Below, one piece after another: positions 33,981 through 46,400 of a DNA stretch of 64,000 nucleotides. The notes below the pieces were generated by a model, which had not been told where the DNA came from, ran no database searches, and saw nothing but the letters and a program-made list of their open reading frames with translations. Both the position numbers and the translations under genes were made by a program. Source of the stretch: Oscheius sp. JU75 (Eukaryota; Nematoda; Chromadorea; Rhabditida; Rhabditidae). The stretch lies in contig JASJZC010000006.1 of the NCBI GenBank assembly GCA_037178855.1, positions 7,482,501 through 7,546,500 on the forward strand. The letters are read 5' to 3'. Each line of letters opens with the position of its first letter. Within the stretch, counting starts at the first letter, position 1.

Positions 33981-35460
33981 TTATTGGTCTAAATGACAGC
34001 CTTGCGAAGCCCAGCCGTACATATTGTTTCGAAAATAACTTCCGTGATCAGCTAGGCTCGAGTCAATCTATAAACATTTGATTTTTGAGTAAATAAAAGC
34101 ATACCTGTTTATTACTGCAGTACAGACCATCGTCTTCGGCACACATGGTGTATGGATCTCCCACAGCCATCGAGTTATTGTACCAGATCTAAATTGCATT
34201 CTAATATTTAAAATGCCATAACTACCTCGAATCGGTGATGAAAGACTTCATCCGGTCCTCCCCTTGGCGGTATGTGAGGTACAGTGTCTTTGTGGTGAAC
34301 GACCCTGTACGAGTAGAGAAAAGTGGAGTCGTGCCACTGGGCAAAGCCCTTGTCTCCGGTTCTCGGCTGTCCGAACGTTACGAGACGTGTTTTGTCGGGT
34401 GTAGTCAAGCTCTGCTTTAGCATGAAACTGGAACAGACCGAAGCCAAAGCTCCACCGAGAGAATGGCCCATCACCTAAACGATGCCAATATTTTGTCAGC
34501 GGAAAGTGCTTTTACCCAAACATTGTAGCTGGGGTACATGTATTTCAGGTTACGGACAGAGCCCTCTAGTCCCTGCTGCCAGAGAAGCATGAACGCGTCA
34601 TAGAAGTACTTGTAGACATGACCACTGCCGAAGAAGGGCTCCTTTTTCCTATTAACTGAGTTTGTTTTGTATAACAAAGAACTTACTCTAGAAAGCTCTC
34701 AAACTCTTCCAACAACTGATAAGTGCCATCTGTTCCACGGAAGGAGACAATGATCACCTTTTGGACGGAATCATAAGCCGTATAGGCAAAACAGCTTACA
34801 TCTTTTAAGGATCTTAAGAAATCGAAATAGCTTACTTGGGCCCAGATACGCGCAAGGAACATCGACGACTTGAGAAACGACAGCTGTTGGTATGGCATTC
34901 CTATCAATTCCCTGTGTTTAGATTGGGAATGAATGAACTTACGCTAAACATTTAGTAGGATCCGACATTCCAGCGGCCACAATAATTGGAAGGGCAACAT
35001 TCCGGGCGAAGTCGTCCGAGTACTCGTAGCCAGACTGAGGTGCCTGTGGACAATTCAGTGGATCCTGAATGTTTGGCTTTCTTCTTATTTGGCAGAGCTT
35101 GCCTTGATGTGAGTTTTACACGTTAACGGCTGACATTTAGTCGTTTCAACACACCATCTAGAAGTTACATTAAACACTGTAAATGTTCGTTGTGGGACTC
35201 ATCAACATTGTCATTGGTAGTATTGAACTCTTAGTGAACACTGTTTTTGAAACTTTTTGGCTAGTTATCAATGAGAACATGTAATGTTTATCGTCGATGA
35301 GTCCTACAACAAAATTTGCAACAGACTTAACTTCAGGGACTCACTGTATCGGCTGTATGCAATTTAAATCTCACGTATGATTTTGTGCCAGGCATGAGAG
35401 ACACGTTTCTGCTGCATATGCTCCCGGAGCTAGAGCCAAGAGCAGCAAAGGCAGCAGCAT
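33981..35460 (-). CDS. Secreted class 3 lipase, paralogue 1
   Basis: Alpha/beta-hydrolase for acylglycerols or phospholipids, secreted. ATG at 35460, signal peptide MLLPLLLLALAPGAYA. A small N-terminal Cys-rich module follows (ETCLSCLAQNHT-WCVETTKCQPLTCKTHIK), then NCPQAPQSGYEYSDDFARNVALPIIVAAGMSDP, CFAYTAYD, IIVSFRGTDG, the nucleophile elbow MGHSLGGALAS, LVTFGQPRTGDKGFAQWHDS (acid), HKDTVPHIPPRGGPDEVFHH (His), and C-terminus IWYNNSMAVGDPY...GCHLDQ. One member of four adjacent paralogues in alternating orientation. The first intron (about 35160-35385) is unusually long and contains an imperfect inverted repeat. Catalytic residues look intact. Confidence 0.9.
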
Positions 35461-35572
35461 GGCCCTCTACTAGAGATAAGACTAGAATAGTGTTCTCTGT
35501 TTCGTGAAGGAACTTGATAAGTGTTTGCTCTTTGGCTCATTAGAGGTCTCGAAATGTCGTTTTTATATCTTT

Positions 35573-36896
35573 ATGCACTGCATTGTTTCGTCAGTGATGC
35601 TGCTGCTTTTGCTGTCACTGTTCCTAGCTGGCGCTAGATCCGGGCTTGCTGCGGAAACATGCGAAAGCTGTGTAGGAGCTGGACACACGTGAGTGCTTTT
35701 TGTTTTTCTTACAAAGAGAAGTTTAGATATTGCGTCGAGACTGGCAAATGTCAGCCGCTGACTTGCCAGACTCCAATCAAGGTAAGCAGTGATTTGGTTT
35801 TTGAACTGAAACATTTAGAACGTGCTAAACTGTCCCACCACCCCTCAACCTGGATTCGAATACACTGACGATTTTGGAAGAAATGTTGCCATGCCAATTA
35901 TTGTGGCTGCTGGTCTAGATGACCCCTCCATCTGTTTAAGGTTTGATATTCTTACACAATCATTTGTTCAGAAATGCCATACCAACAGCCACCATCCACG
36001 CCAATATTTTCGCTCCTTGTTCTGAAATTATCAAGAGTGGGCCATTCCAGTTTCTGATCATATTCTTATAGATACTACGCAGGGATGTCATGTCTACACT
36101 GCCTTTGACGTAACTCAGAAGGTGATCATCATCTCGTTCCGTGGAACAGATGGAGCTCTTCAACTCGACGAGGAGTTTGAAAGTTTCTTCGAGTAAGAAT
36201 ACATGAAACATCATCAAACCTATTTTTGCAGAAAGAAAGAGCCTTTCTTTAATGCCGGACACGTCTTCAAGTACTTCTACGACGCTTTCATTATGCTTTG
36301 GCATCAGGGCCTGGCCAAGTCTGTCTCCGATCTCCGATATCTCTATCCTAACTTTGAAATCTGGGTAAGCCTTTCTCTGTAGATTGGAAAATTTGTCGTA
36401 GGTGATGGGACACTCTCTCGGCGGAGCTCTTGCATCGACTTGTGCTTCCTACTTAGTCCAGACGGGATTCGCTTCGCCACCCTATCTCAAGTTGGTCACG
36501 TTCGGTCAGCCCCGAACTGGAGACAAGGACTTTGCTCAATGGCATGATGCCACATTCTATTACTCCTACAGAATCGTCAATCATCATGATGTCGTCTCAC
36601 ACATCCCGCCTAGAGGAGGACCAGATATGGTCTGGCACCATCGATATGAGGTAGACTTCATCAATAGTTGAGTTCGTGATTCAGATCTGGTACAACAACA
36701 CAATGGCCGTAGGAGATCCCTGGACTCTTTGTCCTGAAGACGATGGACATTACTGCAGCAACACAGTGGTAAGTGTCTCTCCGAGACAGTCGTATAATGA
36801 TACTTGTAGGCAGACACTAGCACCGCGGACCACATGACATACTTCAACCGAAAAATGTATGATTGGGCCGCAGCCGGATGTCATCTCGATCAGTGA
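35573..36896 (+). CDS. Secreted class 3 lipase, paralogue 2
   Basis: ATG at 35573 (a second in-frame ATG at 35597 gives a better signal peptide, MLLLLLSLFLAGARSG). N-terminal Cys module ETCESCVGAGHT / YCVETGKCQPLTCQTPIK; NCPTTPQPGFEYTDDFGRNVAMPI; VYTAFDVTQKVIIISFRGTDG; KKEPFFNAGHVFKYFYD; VMGHSLGGALASTCASY; LVTFGQPRTGDKDFAQWHD; HHDVVSHIPPRGGPDMVWHH; C-terminus AGCHLDQ with stop TGA 36894-36896 followed by AATAAA at 36900. Introns are 38-45 nt. Head-to-head with paralogue 1 (112 bp between starts) and tail-to-tail with paralogue 3 (47 bp between stops). All triad motifs are present. Confidence 0.92.
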
Positions 36897-36943
36897 AGCA
36901 ATAAATTATTTTTATTTATGTACATTTATATCTGATTCAATAG

Positions 36944-38133
36944 CTAATTTTGGTGACATCCTTTTCCAGCCCATTTGTACATGTCCCTGTCAAAGTATGT
37001 CATGTGATCGACAGTAATGGCATCGGGCTGAAATATGTTTTCCTCTTTCCCAAAGTTTGCAAGTACCTGAGCATTGGCTCCATAGTGTCCGTCTCCTTCA
37101 GCACTCATAATCCAAGGCATTCCTTTGGCCATTTTATTGTTATACCAAATCTCATAACGATGATGCCATATTTCATCAGGACCACCGAGAGGAGGAACAC
37201 GAGGAACGAGGTCCTTGTGATTCACGATGCGATACGAGTAAAGGAACTGAATTGTGGCTGAAGGTGCTCAAATCTACGCATACTGTATTGTCATGCCATT
37301 CGGCATAGGCCCTGTCTCCCGTCCGTGGCTGTCCGAAAGTCACGAGTCGGAGCTGTTCCGGGGTAGCTAGGCCAACTTTCTCGATGTAGGAGGCCCCAAC
37401 TGAGGCGAGAGCTCCTCCCAAAGAGTGACCAAAAACCTAGGATTAGACTTATTGACTGGTGATTTCTTTCCTACCCAGACATTGTAGTTCGGATACAGGT
37501 ATTTCAAACTCCGGACAGAAGCTTCCAGTCCTTCTCCCCAGAGGAGTACGAAAGCATCGTAGAAGAACTTGAACACGTGACCACTGTCGAAGAAGGGCTC
37601 TTTCTTGTCCAACAAGCTCTCAAACTCTTCAAGCAGTTGAGTCTCACCGTCTGTTCCTCGAAAAGAAATGACAATGATCTGTTGAGTGACATCGTAAGCG
37701 GTATACACTTGACAGCTGGTATCTGAAACGGGTCTTTCCAGAAACACTGCCAAATCTTACTGGTTCCATAGGAAGAACAAGGAGCGTTGATCAGTTTGTG
37801 TAGAACCATATTGGGTATAGCGTTTTTCAAGCAGACAGTGGGATCGGTTAGTCCAGCTGCCACAATGATCGGCATAGCCGTGTATCTGCCAAAGTCGTCT
37901 GTATACTCATAGCCAGGTTTTGGAACAGTTGGGCAGTTCAAACGATCCTGTATTTCATGCTCACTTATGAATATTATCAGTTCTACCTTGACAGTTACAT
38001 TGCAACTCGCTGCCTGACAGATACTTGTATCCACGCACCAAACATGTTGTTGTTGAATACAGGACTGACAAACGTCGGCCTTACAACATACAGAAAAAGA
38101 GGCTATTAAAAGTAGAAGAATGAGTAGTTGCAT
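36944..38133 (-). CDS. Secreted class 3 lipase, paralogue 3
   Basis: ATG at 38133, signal peptide MQLLILLLLIASFSVCC. N-terminal module DVCQSCIQQQHVWCVDTSIC..ASCNVTVK; NCPTVPKPGYEYTDDFGRYTAMPI; VYTAYDVTQQIIVISFRGTDG; KKEPFFDSGHVFKFFYD; elbow VFGHSLGGALASVGASY (F replaces the M of the others); LVTFGQPRTGDRAYAEWHD; HKDLVPRVPPLGGPDEIWHH; ending GWAGKGCHQN-like (KWAGKGCHQN). It differs from the others near the C-terminus: SAEGDGHYGANAQ lacks the paired cysteines seen as MCAEDDG.YCSN in the paralogues, which suggests loss of one disulfide. Introns are about 38 nt. Confidence 0.92.
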
Positions 38134-38580
38134 GGCTGGAATGGACACATCAAAGACTAAGATATGACAAGGAACAGCAGTAAAGATAGGGACTACAGTA
38201 TTTTTGAAGTTTATCTAAGTCAACACTAGCCTTCTTCTTTTCCGCTGTAATTTTCTAACAGATTCAATTTATTCTCTGACAATAAATGCAAATACATTGT
38301 TAACAATTGATTTAATTAGAAAACACGCCCAAAACGTAAAGAGCATCCTGCTACGGTTAAATATCCTTTTATATCAGTTCTCAAACTCAAACAAAAAGTT
38401 AGAGGCTCGTTCTCCTGGCGGAACTATACGGTCAAGATCCGTATCTTCGTAAATCCGTTCGAACTCCACCCATCCGCTTTTTGTCTTTCACCACATCCTG
38501 GTCATAAACTCTGCTATCTGACCTCTTATGCCCGAATTCTAGTCTTATCTTTACCGCCTTCAGTTCTTTCGTAAACGACC
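38134..38580. other. Shared 5' region of lipase paralogues 3 and 4
   Basis: 447 bp between divergent start codons, AT-rich in its centre (38270-38345). No repeat or gene; CTTCAG acceptor-like word at 38559-38564, 17 bp before the ATG at 38581. Confidence 0.4.
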
Positions 38581-39923
38581 ATGTGGCTCTCTTTGCTGCT
38601 GGCGTTTACGGCTCTTTCTTCTGGAATCTTCGCAAAAGAGAGCTGCAACTCCTGCACATCTAATGGAAGGAAGTTAGCGTTCAATTTTTTCCTGGCCACC
38701 TAAAGTTTTTCAGATGGTGCGTAGATACCAATACTTGTCATCTTCTCACCGAAAAGGATTGTGACACGACAATCAAGGTAATTATGTCTGGTTCAAACTT
38801 TGACATCAGTTTCAGAACGTGCTGAACTGCCCGGCACAGCCTCAAGCTGGGTACGAGTACACTGATGACTTCGGAAGAAATGTTGCCATGCCTATTATTG
38901 TGGCTGCTGGAATGTATCCAAGTCCTCATCTGTGTCTGAAGAATGCTCTTCCAACGGTGACAGTTAAGGATTACTTCCACAGAAAGTGCTCCGAATATGG
39001 TCCTACCAGTAAGCTATTCAGTTGCTGTAGTAGAAGGATAACTTAGACAACACTTGTCACGTCTACACAGCCTACGATCTGACCAAGAAAGTGATTATTA
39101 TCTCCTTCCGTGGAACTGACACACCTCTTCAGTTGTACGAGGAGTTCGAGAGCGAGTTGAAGTAAGTATCTTTATAGACGACTATAACCGAATTGGTCAG
39201 GAAGAAGGAGCCTTTCTACAACAACGGCCACATTTTCAAGTACTTTTCCGACGCTTATACCATGCTCTGGAATGAGGGTCTGGCAAAGTCTGTCACGGAT
39301 CTTAAGTATGCTTATCCGAATTTTGACATCTGGGTGAGGTTTATGAAAGCAAAACAAAGTGTGTGTGTTAGGTAATGGGCCATTCCCTCGGAGGAGCTCT
39401 GGCTTCGACTTGCGCTTCCTACTTGGTCAAGTTGGGTCTTGCTGACCCGGTTCACACCAAGTTGGTCACTTTCGGACAGCCGAGAACTGGGGATAAGGAA
39501 TACGCGCAATGGCACGATCAGACGGTGACTTGATCCGTGTTCTCATTAATGACAAGTTCAGTTCCTCTACTCGTACCGCATCGTTCATCATATGGACGTA
39601 GTTCCACACATTCCTCCTCTTGGCGGAGAGGACGAACCATGGCATCACAGATTTGAGGTAGATTAGTAGCACTGCCCAGTGACTGGTAATTTAGATCTGG
39701 TATAACAACCCGATGGCCAAGACTGACGACTGGGTCATGTGTGCCGAAGATGACGGCAGATACTGTTCAAACACGCAAAAGGATTTGAGTTCTGCTGATC
39801 ATATGACATACTTTACTAACCATCTAGGTCAGTCATGTTCAAGTACCTTTGGGTAGAGATCAGATTTTAGGAAAGGACATGTACGTTTGGGCATTCGAAG
39901 GATGTCATGTTGATCAACTATAA
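38581..39923 (+). CDS. Secreted class 3 lipase, paralogue 4
   Basis: ATG at 38581, signal peptide MWLSLLLAFTALSSGIFA. N-terminal module ESCNSCTSNGRK / WCVDTNTCHLLTEKDCDTTIK; NCPAQPQAGYEYTDDFGRNVAMPI; VYTAYDLTKKVIIISFRGTD; KKEPFYNNGHIFKYFSD; VMGHSLGGALASTCASY; LVTFGQPRTGDKEYAQWHDQ; HHMDVVPHIPPLGGEDEPWHH; C-terminus MCAEDDGRYCSNTQ ... EGCHVDQL, stop TAA 39921-39923. AATAAA lies at 39939-39944. Closest in wording to paralogue 2. Introns are 38-60 nt. Catalytic Ser, Asp and His are all present. Confidence 0.92.
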
Positions 39924-40324
39924 TATGAAGATTTCCAAATAAATCTGTCGTGATTACGCTGAGTAAAATAGACAGTACACATGTTCTAGTGGGCACACAT
40001 GACCGTGAAACAGCCTGAGAGAAATACTGGAAAAATACTTCAAGCATAAAATCTCTCGCCGATTGAGAGCAATTACCTTGGCTCTGTTTCGCAAAAAGTG
40101 GCCTAAATTGCTCTCCCCTTCTGTCGGTCCCTCCACCTTCTTTATCGACTCGCCCTTTCCGTTGCCAAGAGCCTTTTGCCTATGGCTTAAATGCCCGCTG
40201 GCTACAGCTCTCAACCTGTTTCTGGTAAGTTTGGTCATGTTCAAGACCGACGCATCGATAAGCAGTCATTATAGACGAAGACGTTCATTCCAGATAAGTC
40301 TTTTGTTCAGGTTTCACCGGGCAT

Positions 40325-42039
40325 ATGCCCGGTGCGAAATGGCAGGTCGGAAAGAGGTATGTACCGCCAGCTGTTGATCAAAGAGTGAGTTCTTTTTGTA
40401 CCGAGAACGTGATTAAGGTCTTACGAACTTAAAATCGCGTCTTTTCCAACCAGTTTGGCATTTTTTGAGCACTCTTTTGCATTCACGTTAATCATTCGTC
40501 TGGCAAATCTGCTTTTCCGGCTGTCGAATGCAAAGAGAACATCTGCGCATAGACTTTCCCTGTCAAAATAAGAACAACACACTGAAAGAAATCAGCATTT
40601 CAGGACTTGATTAATCCTCAAACCTCTTCCCACCAGCTGAACCTATCCGGCTCTCATAGGATCGAGCCCTCTTTCCACCAATCAGCTCCAGAAGTCCACT
40701 TCGCCAATCAACATCCAGAACATGTTCTTGTGGATGAAGGCACGGTAAGTTGTTGTGTGTCCCCCCACCCGTTAAACATCAGTCTGTGGATAATTCACGA
40801 GCGCAATGTCACCATGGAAAAGACACTGACGGGGTCCGAGATTCTTTATCGACTACTCTTGAAATTCCTTTTTTTTCTAACGAAACGTGTACTTTCAGCA
40901 GTCCGAGATGTCGTTTCGACAGGATGTCGTGAATCGGGGTAAGAAATCTTTCAAGGTGTGAAATAGTCATGTGTTCAGGTGTAAGTTACGTCAATGGAAT
41001 GTCCGACGATGTCATGGGAGGCTCTAGAAATCAAGTATGCTTGGAAAAGTGATATTACATTCTCAGATACCGTATCTGAGTCCCGGAAGTTCTAACTACT
41101 CGATGGGTTTTGATGCACAAGGGAGGCCAGTCAGGCTATCGCAACAGCAAAACTCGCAGTTCGCTCCACATGCTGGACAAATGGGACAACAATACCAGGC
41201 AAATGGCTTGCAACAATATTCGCAGGATTATCAAAGATACGTGGGGCTCAATAGTCTTCTTTCCAAACATTGGTTCAGGGAGACTCGCATCCTCGTGCAC
41301 CTCAACCAAGTTATGACAGCGAAGGACGTCAGATCCAGGTCTATCAGAATAACATCTCAGAATTTGTGGGTTTTGTCTGGTTCTAAATCCAATACATTTT
41401 TTCAGCCAAGTCAAACTGGCCATATGAGTCGTTCCGACATGTCCATGACAGCGGCTACCGGAAGAAGTCGAAGCCTGCCGCGACGTATGTACTTGTTTTG
41501 TTCCCTTTTCATGAATGGATGTTTTCAGGTCGCGTCGTCGAAAAGGATCCCTTTGAGGGTGTTGAGAGTGGTTGGTGGAGCAAGGGCGAGGTTCTAAGGA
41601 ATAAGGAACGCAGAGAGATGGCAGAAAAGGGAAAGACTGTTATGGGAGGGGACTGGAGTGCGCCCAAGGTAGACGTCAGCCCACCAAGGAGAGCTTGGAA
41701 GGTAGCTTACAAATATCGCTAGAAAATACTTTTGTTAGGAACGAGGAGACGAGATGGAAGATATTCCCGCCGCTGGCTACAGCGGTCATATTCAAGGACT
41801 GCGACAAATCCAGGTCGGAAAGCCCTATCATCGAGCAGCAAAGGAGGCGAAGGAACAGTATGTGGAGAGAAGACGGGCTCGGAGTGGAGGCAGAGGTTAT
41901 TGTCTTTTTTCTGTTACCAAAAAATGATTCAGAGCAGTTCTACAGTAATGGGAGTGGTCACATGGACGGCGGCGGTAGCGAACAGCTCAACTATGCTCAC
42001 TCTGTCCATTCTGGAATGCACGCTCGAAGCGGATTTTGA
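40325..42039 (+). CDS. Gln/Ser-rich disordered protein of unknown function
   Basis: The likely start is ATG 40325 (MPGAKWQVGKRYVPPAVDQR) after a TGTTCAG acceptor at 40305-40311. Spliced segments then read DLINPQTSSHQLNLSGSH, HFANQHPEHVLVDEGT, QSEMSFRQDVVNRG, IPYLSPGSSNYSMGFDAQGR, SQQQNSQFAPHAGQMGQQYQ, PSQTGHMSRSDMSMT, GRVVEKDPFEGVESGWWSKG, PAAGYSGHIQGLRQIQVGKP and a His/Ser/Gly-rich end EQFYSNGSGHMDGGGS..., stop 42037-42039. There is no signal peptide or membrane segment. The GYSGHIQGLR...VGKPYHRAAKEA block recalls ciliary microtubule-associated proteins with GYTGH motifs, but the likeness is too short for a call. The consistent acceptor/donor series supports a real gene. Confidence 0.65.
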
Positions 42040-43412
42040 TCACATTTCTAGTACTTTCCTCCTCTAATGAAGCATGTTTTTGTCCTCTGTTTGTCTGTCT
42101 GATGACTAACCTCTACGACTGACCGGCTCTCTGTGTTGATGTCAGGAGAACAGGGTGGTCGGCCGGTTGAGAGCGGGTGACGAAACATGGAAGTCTCGAC
42201 GTGAACCACAAATATTGGAATGACCGGGAGAGAATAGCCTCGACAAAAACTGGGACGGAAGAGGAGAGGACTGGAAGATGACTCCTGCGCGTGGCATTGG
42301 AAATCTTTTGGGATGGACTCTTCAGATAGAGCAGTAGAATCCGGTTTTGGGAAACAATATTCTGCTTCATCTGCCCTTTTGTCAACCAGCGAGAATAACA
42401 AGAGAACTAATTGTCAAGTCGAAGTCAGATTTCAATTCACAGCGAGTTTCGGTCAAACTGGAAGTAAGAGAAACATGTTGATTTAGGCAAAATGACCGTA
42501 TTAACCGTGTAAAATGACGGTACTTCTATTTACCAGTCTAAGAAGCAACAGCTCCCGAAAATCTATGTTATTCCACCTTCTATTTTGAACTCATATACTG
42601 CGTCGCCGGTTTTTGTCTCTCCAATAAGTATCCATGTCCGTCGCGTGTTATCCACTCTCCGCCCTACTCCACAGATATTTTGGTCTTGCTTGCAGCGCGA
42701 GAAAATCCAAAAACAAACCCGAGACAGCTGGAACACAAAGCGCGACGAGACAAGACAATTGAAATTAAGCACCGGTCAGCTGGGGGTGTCCAGAGTTCGC
42801 GCGCGCGCCAAAAGAGCATGTTGCCTCGCGGAGAGTCGTCTGTTTGCTCCCGGAGGGATAGAGGCTGGACCGGACACCATGACCTCCCTCCATGAGATGC
42901 CCTCCGGGGGTAGTTGTGTCTCACTACCGAGTCTTCCAGCCCTTCAAATCCTCTCCTTACCGTGAGGGGCTTTCCTGGCTCATTTACATGTACCCTCTTA
43001 GCAATACGGTTCCTACTCATGGTATTTTTGGTGCCAGAGTTGACTCCTGTCCAGTTTAGAAGCAACTTCGGTTGTGATTGAGTTGATGTTTTTAAGCTTT
43101 TTCAACATCGACTCGTAACCTCTGACCCTTCAATTTTAAATAACAAGTTAACCCTTTCAATAAGCTAAACTGACGATACTATTCACTTGCTCCAGTTGTC
43201 TGAGAGTACAAATCCGCTACCCGACTCTTGTTACCCGCGTCAAGCACATTGTTCTGACAGAGCCCTCTCGTTCCAATAAGGCAAACACTTTCGGCTCGCC
43301 AGTTTTTCCCACTTTCTCGTGTCAAGCATCTCTAGTTCTCTCCTTTTCTCAAGTCCGTTTTTTTCCTCAACATGTCCTTCTCCGAATCCTGATGACTCAC
43401 CAATTTTTCAGA
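42040..43412. other. Intergenic region upstream of the lustrin/Kunitz gene
   Basis: 1.37 kb with overlapping frames on both strands (42048-42401 minus, 42585-42965 plus, 42664-43065 minus), none with recognisable content or convincing splice logic. AAATGACGGTA-type words near 42490-42525 repeat twice (AAAATGACCGTATTAACC, AAAATGACGGTACTTC). Pyrimidine-rich near 43310-43380 and ending in TTTTTCAG at 43403-43410. Confidence 0.45.
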
Positions 43413-46400
43413 ATGCGGCCCAGACCAGAGCTTATAGCCTGGTCCCTATTAGCGTTTTTGCCATGTATCTTCACCAAATTAGACTGCGACCCGACGGCCA
43501 ACGTGAAAAAGCCGGACCCTGGAAGCCCGGAATCGTATCTCTACTGCAACCTCGAAGGGTGAGAGCATCTTGCTGGACATTCCTTTTTTTCTGCAAAACA
43601 AAGAGTCCAATTGAGCCGCAACGCGCCTCGAACCTATTCACATAGATCTTTTCAGGACATTTTCAAAAAGAAAATGCATCTCTGGAAAGATTTTTAACTC
43701 GGAGACAGGAGAGTGCGAATCTCTTAAGCAGAGCGACGATCCGGTGGAGGATCCTTTCAGCAGACCCTTTTACCAGGCCCCAGGTGGGAAATTTAAATAT
43801 TGAATGAATCACAGAAAGAATCCAGACGACCTCTGTGGTGGAGGCATTCCCTTGACCATCTTGTCTGCACCCGTGGCCTGTAATCCGAGCATCAGTAGCT
43901 GCCCTGATGGTAAGAACTTTGAAATGCTTGGCCTGAAACTTGAACAACAAAAATTTAACATGTGAACAAACATTTTTAGGCTACGTGTGTCGAATGTACG
44001 AACGTACTGGGACATCGTACTGTTGTCAAGGCGGCTCACCGCTTACTCCGGGTGCTTCCTCCTCTTCAACAATGTGCTCCAACGACCAAGTCACTTTTAT
44101 TGATACCAGGACTGGCAAACCGCAGTCATGTGTGCTCTCCGATCCCGGATCCTGTCCTACAGGATTCGGGTGCAACCTGGTTGGAGGAACTGTTACAAGG
44201 TTTGTCAACGTCTCTACCAAACAAGTATATTCAGATGTTGCGGAAAGGATCTCGGCTGTCCATTCAACTCTGCCGCCTTTCTGCAACCAACCACAGGCGC
44301 TGCTGTCGAATGCAGCCCAGGTTCAGTCAGCTCATGTCAACGAGGTTTCTCCTGCATCCAATCAAGTACATTAAACCGAAATATCTGCTGCTCGAATCCT
44401 CCTGGATCAAGTCAAACCGATTCATGTCCTGGTGGAGAAACACCATTGGCCAAACCGTCATCCTGCTCAGCAGACTCCCCCTGTCCAAGTGGTCACGTCT
44501 GTCGAAATGGCCGTTGCTGTCCAAGCACGAGTGTCTGTCCAGTTGGTCTCCCTCTCGGAGGTGGGCCGACCGTTTGTGGAGAACGCAACCCATGCAAGGA
44601 AGGCTACCAATGCGTGACCAATTCCGGCACTCAGTACTGCTGTCCGAGTCGCAAAAACGTCTGTAAACTACCAAAGAACTCGGGAGTTGCATGTGCCTCG
44701 TCACGACCAGCCTCAACCAGATACTATTTTGACATCGCCACAGGCAGTTGTCGTAGCTTCCAATTCAGTCAATGTGGAGGCAATGCCAACAATTTTAACG
44801 CACTAGAAGAATGCGAGGGATTCTGTGTCGATTCGCAGTGCAAGCACGGCCAGGCCTACCGTGTTGGAGCTGTCAATGCAGTCTGTGCCATGACTTCTGT
44901 CAACACCTGTCCTCAGCAGTATTCTTGTCAGGGCCCCTTGTATGGACCAAGCTCCATTTGCTGTCCTACTGCTGGCAAGTTCTGGTTTTCCAAAATTAAA
45001 GATTCAAATTACAGAACTGACCTGCAATGAGATGGTATCTGCTGGTACCCCCTGCTTCGGAAGATCTGTCACAACTCAACGTTACTACTTTAATCCTACC
45101 ACCAGGTAGTCACGACTCTAGCTAGTGAAGAGACATGTTCAGAAAATGTCAGTCATTCCAATACTACGGCTGCAATGGTAATGGAAACAACTTTGCCACT
45201 ATTGACGACTGCAATGATCATTGTCTGGCTGCCGTGGATTCAGTCTGTGGCGGAGTGGCCCCACTGCTTGATCCTAATCAACAGCCACAACGTTGTTCCG
45301 ACATGGTCCCCTGTCCTCACGGCTACGATTGCAATGGAGAGAACTATTGTTGTCCTTCTTCGTCAATAGCTTGTGGAGCCTCTTTCTCTAAAGGGGACAT
45401 CTGCTCCAGATCTATTCAACGCTCGATGTGGCACTATGACAGTAACACAAAGAAGTGTAGTCAGTTCGCGTACAACGGATGTGGCGGCACACCCAACCGT
45501 TTCATTTCCCAAAAGGCCTGTCAGGACATGTGCGTCGACTCGAACTCTCTGGGCTCGTGTCCACGAGGAATGACTGCCGTAATAGATGTCGGAGAAGTTC
45601 TTCCCAAGAGCTGTACTCTGAATCTCATGGGTACTTGTCCTTCCGGCTCCTCGTGTGTCCGATCCACGGCGAATCAACCAATCTGCTGTCAGACCGTGAC
45701 CACCTGTCCGGACAACCGATCACCCTATGTTATTCCAGGTAGGTCTTTCAGCAGACGAGAAAATAAAAGTATAGGGTCTAATTCTGTCGTCGCTTGCAAT
45801 CTCGATGCTGACGAGTGTCCAGCAGGCAACACTTGTCTCGAGTCCAAGTAGGTTTTTTCTAAAATTAAATTCATGCAAATGTATATTTAGCGTGGCCGGG
45901 TTTTTCATGTGCTGCTCGGAAACTCGTTCAGCTCAGCGACCTCCCCAACGTGGTCGAAAAGAAGGTAGTCCTGACTCGCTCGCAGCTCTAATAAGGACGA
46001 TTTCTCCCTGTCCACCTCAACTTCACAGCAACGGACAAACGTGCACAGTCAACGCCATCGGAGAATGTCCAGTCAACCACCTCTGCTTCCGAGATGTCGG
46101 TTTCGAAGTTGGAAGCTGTTGTCGTTCAATGACGCCACCCAAATGTGCTCAGAAGACATTCATCCCCGTGTTCCTCGAAGGAACACAGGTCCAAGTCTGT
46201 CAAGCAGATCTTGGAGGCTGTCCTCGTGACTCGCGATGCATGACTTCCACGGTTCCTAAACTTGCAATTTGCTGTAAGAAGTATGCTCCTCCTCCGACAC
46301 GCGGCGCCCCTGGCAATCAGCCCATGTGCAAGAACGGCAACCGACCTTTTCAATTGGGTGCTGAGGTGCAGGAATGCAACTTCATGTTCAACACTTGTCC

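Noticed and set aside
35285-35325. Hammerhead-like wording (GATGAGTCC) in the lipase intron
   Set aside because: The essential CTGATGA and GAAA core and the pairing GGAC partner are missing; only an imperfect inverted repeat remains.
42048-43065. Overlapping frames of 111-133 codons on both strands
   Set aside because: No signal, domain or splice logic supports either strand, and they overlap each other as chance frames do in GC-richer spacer.
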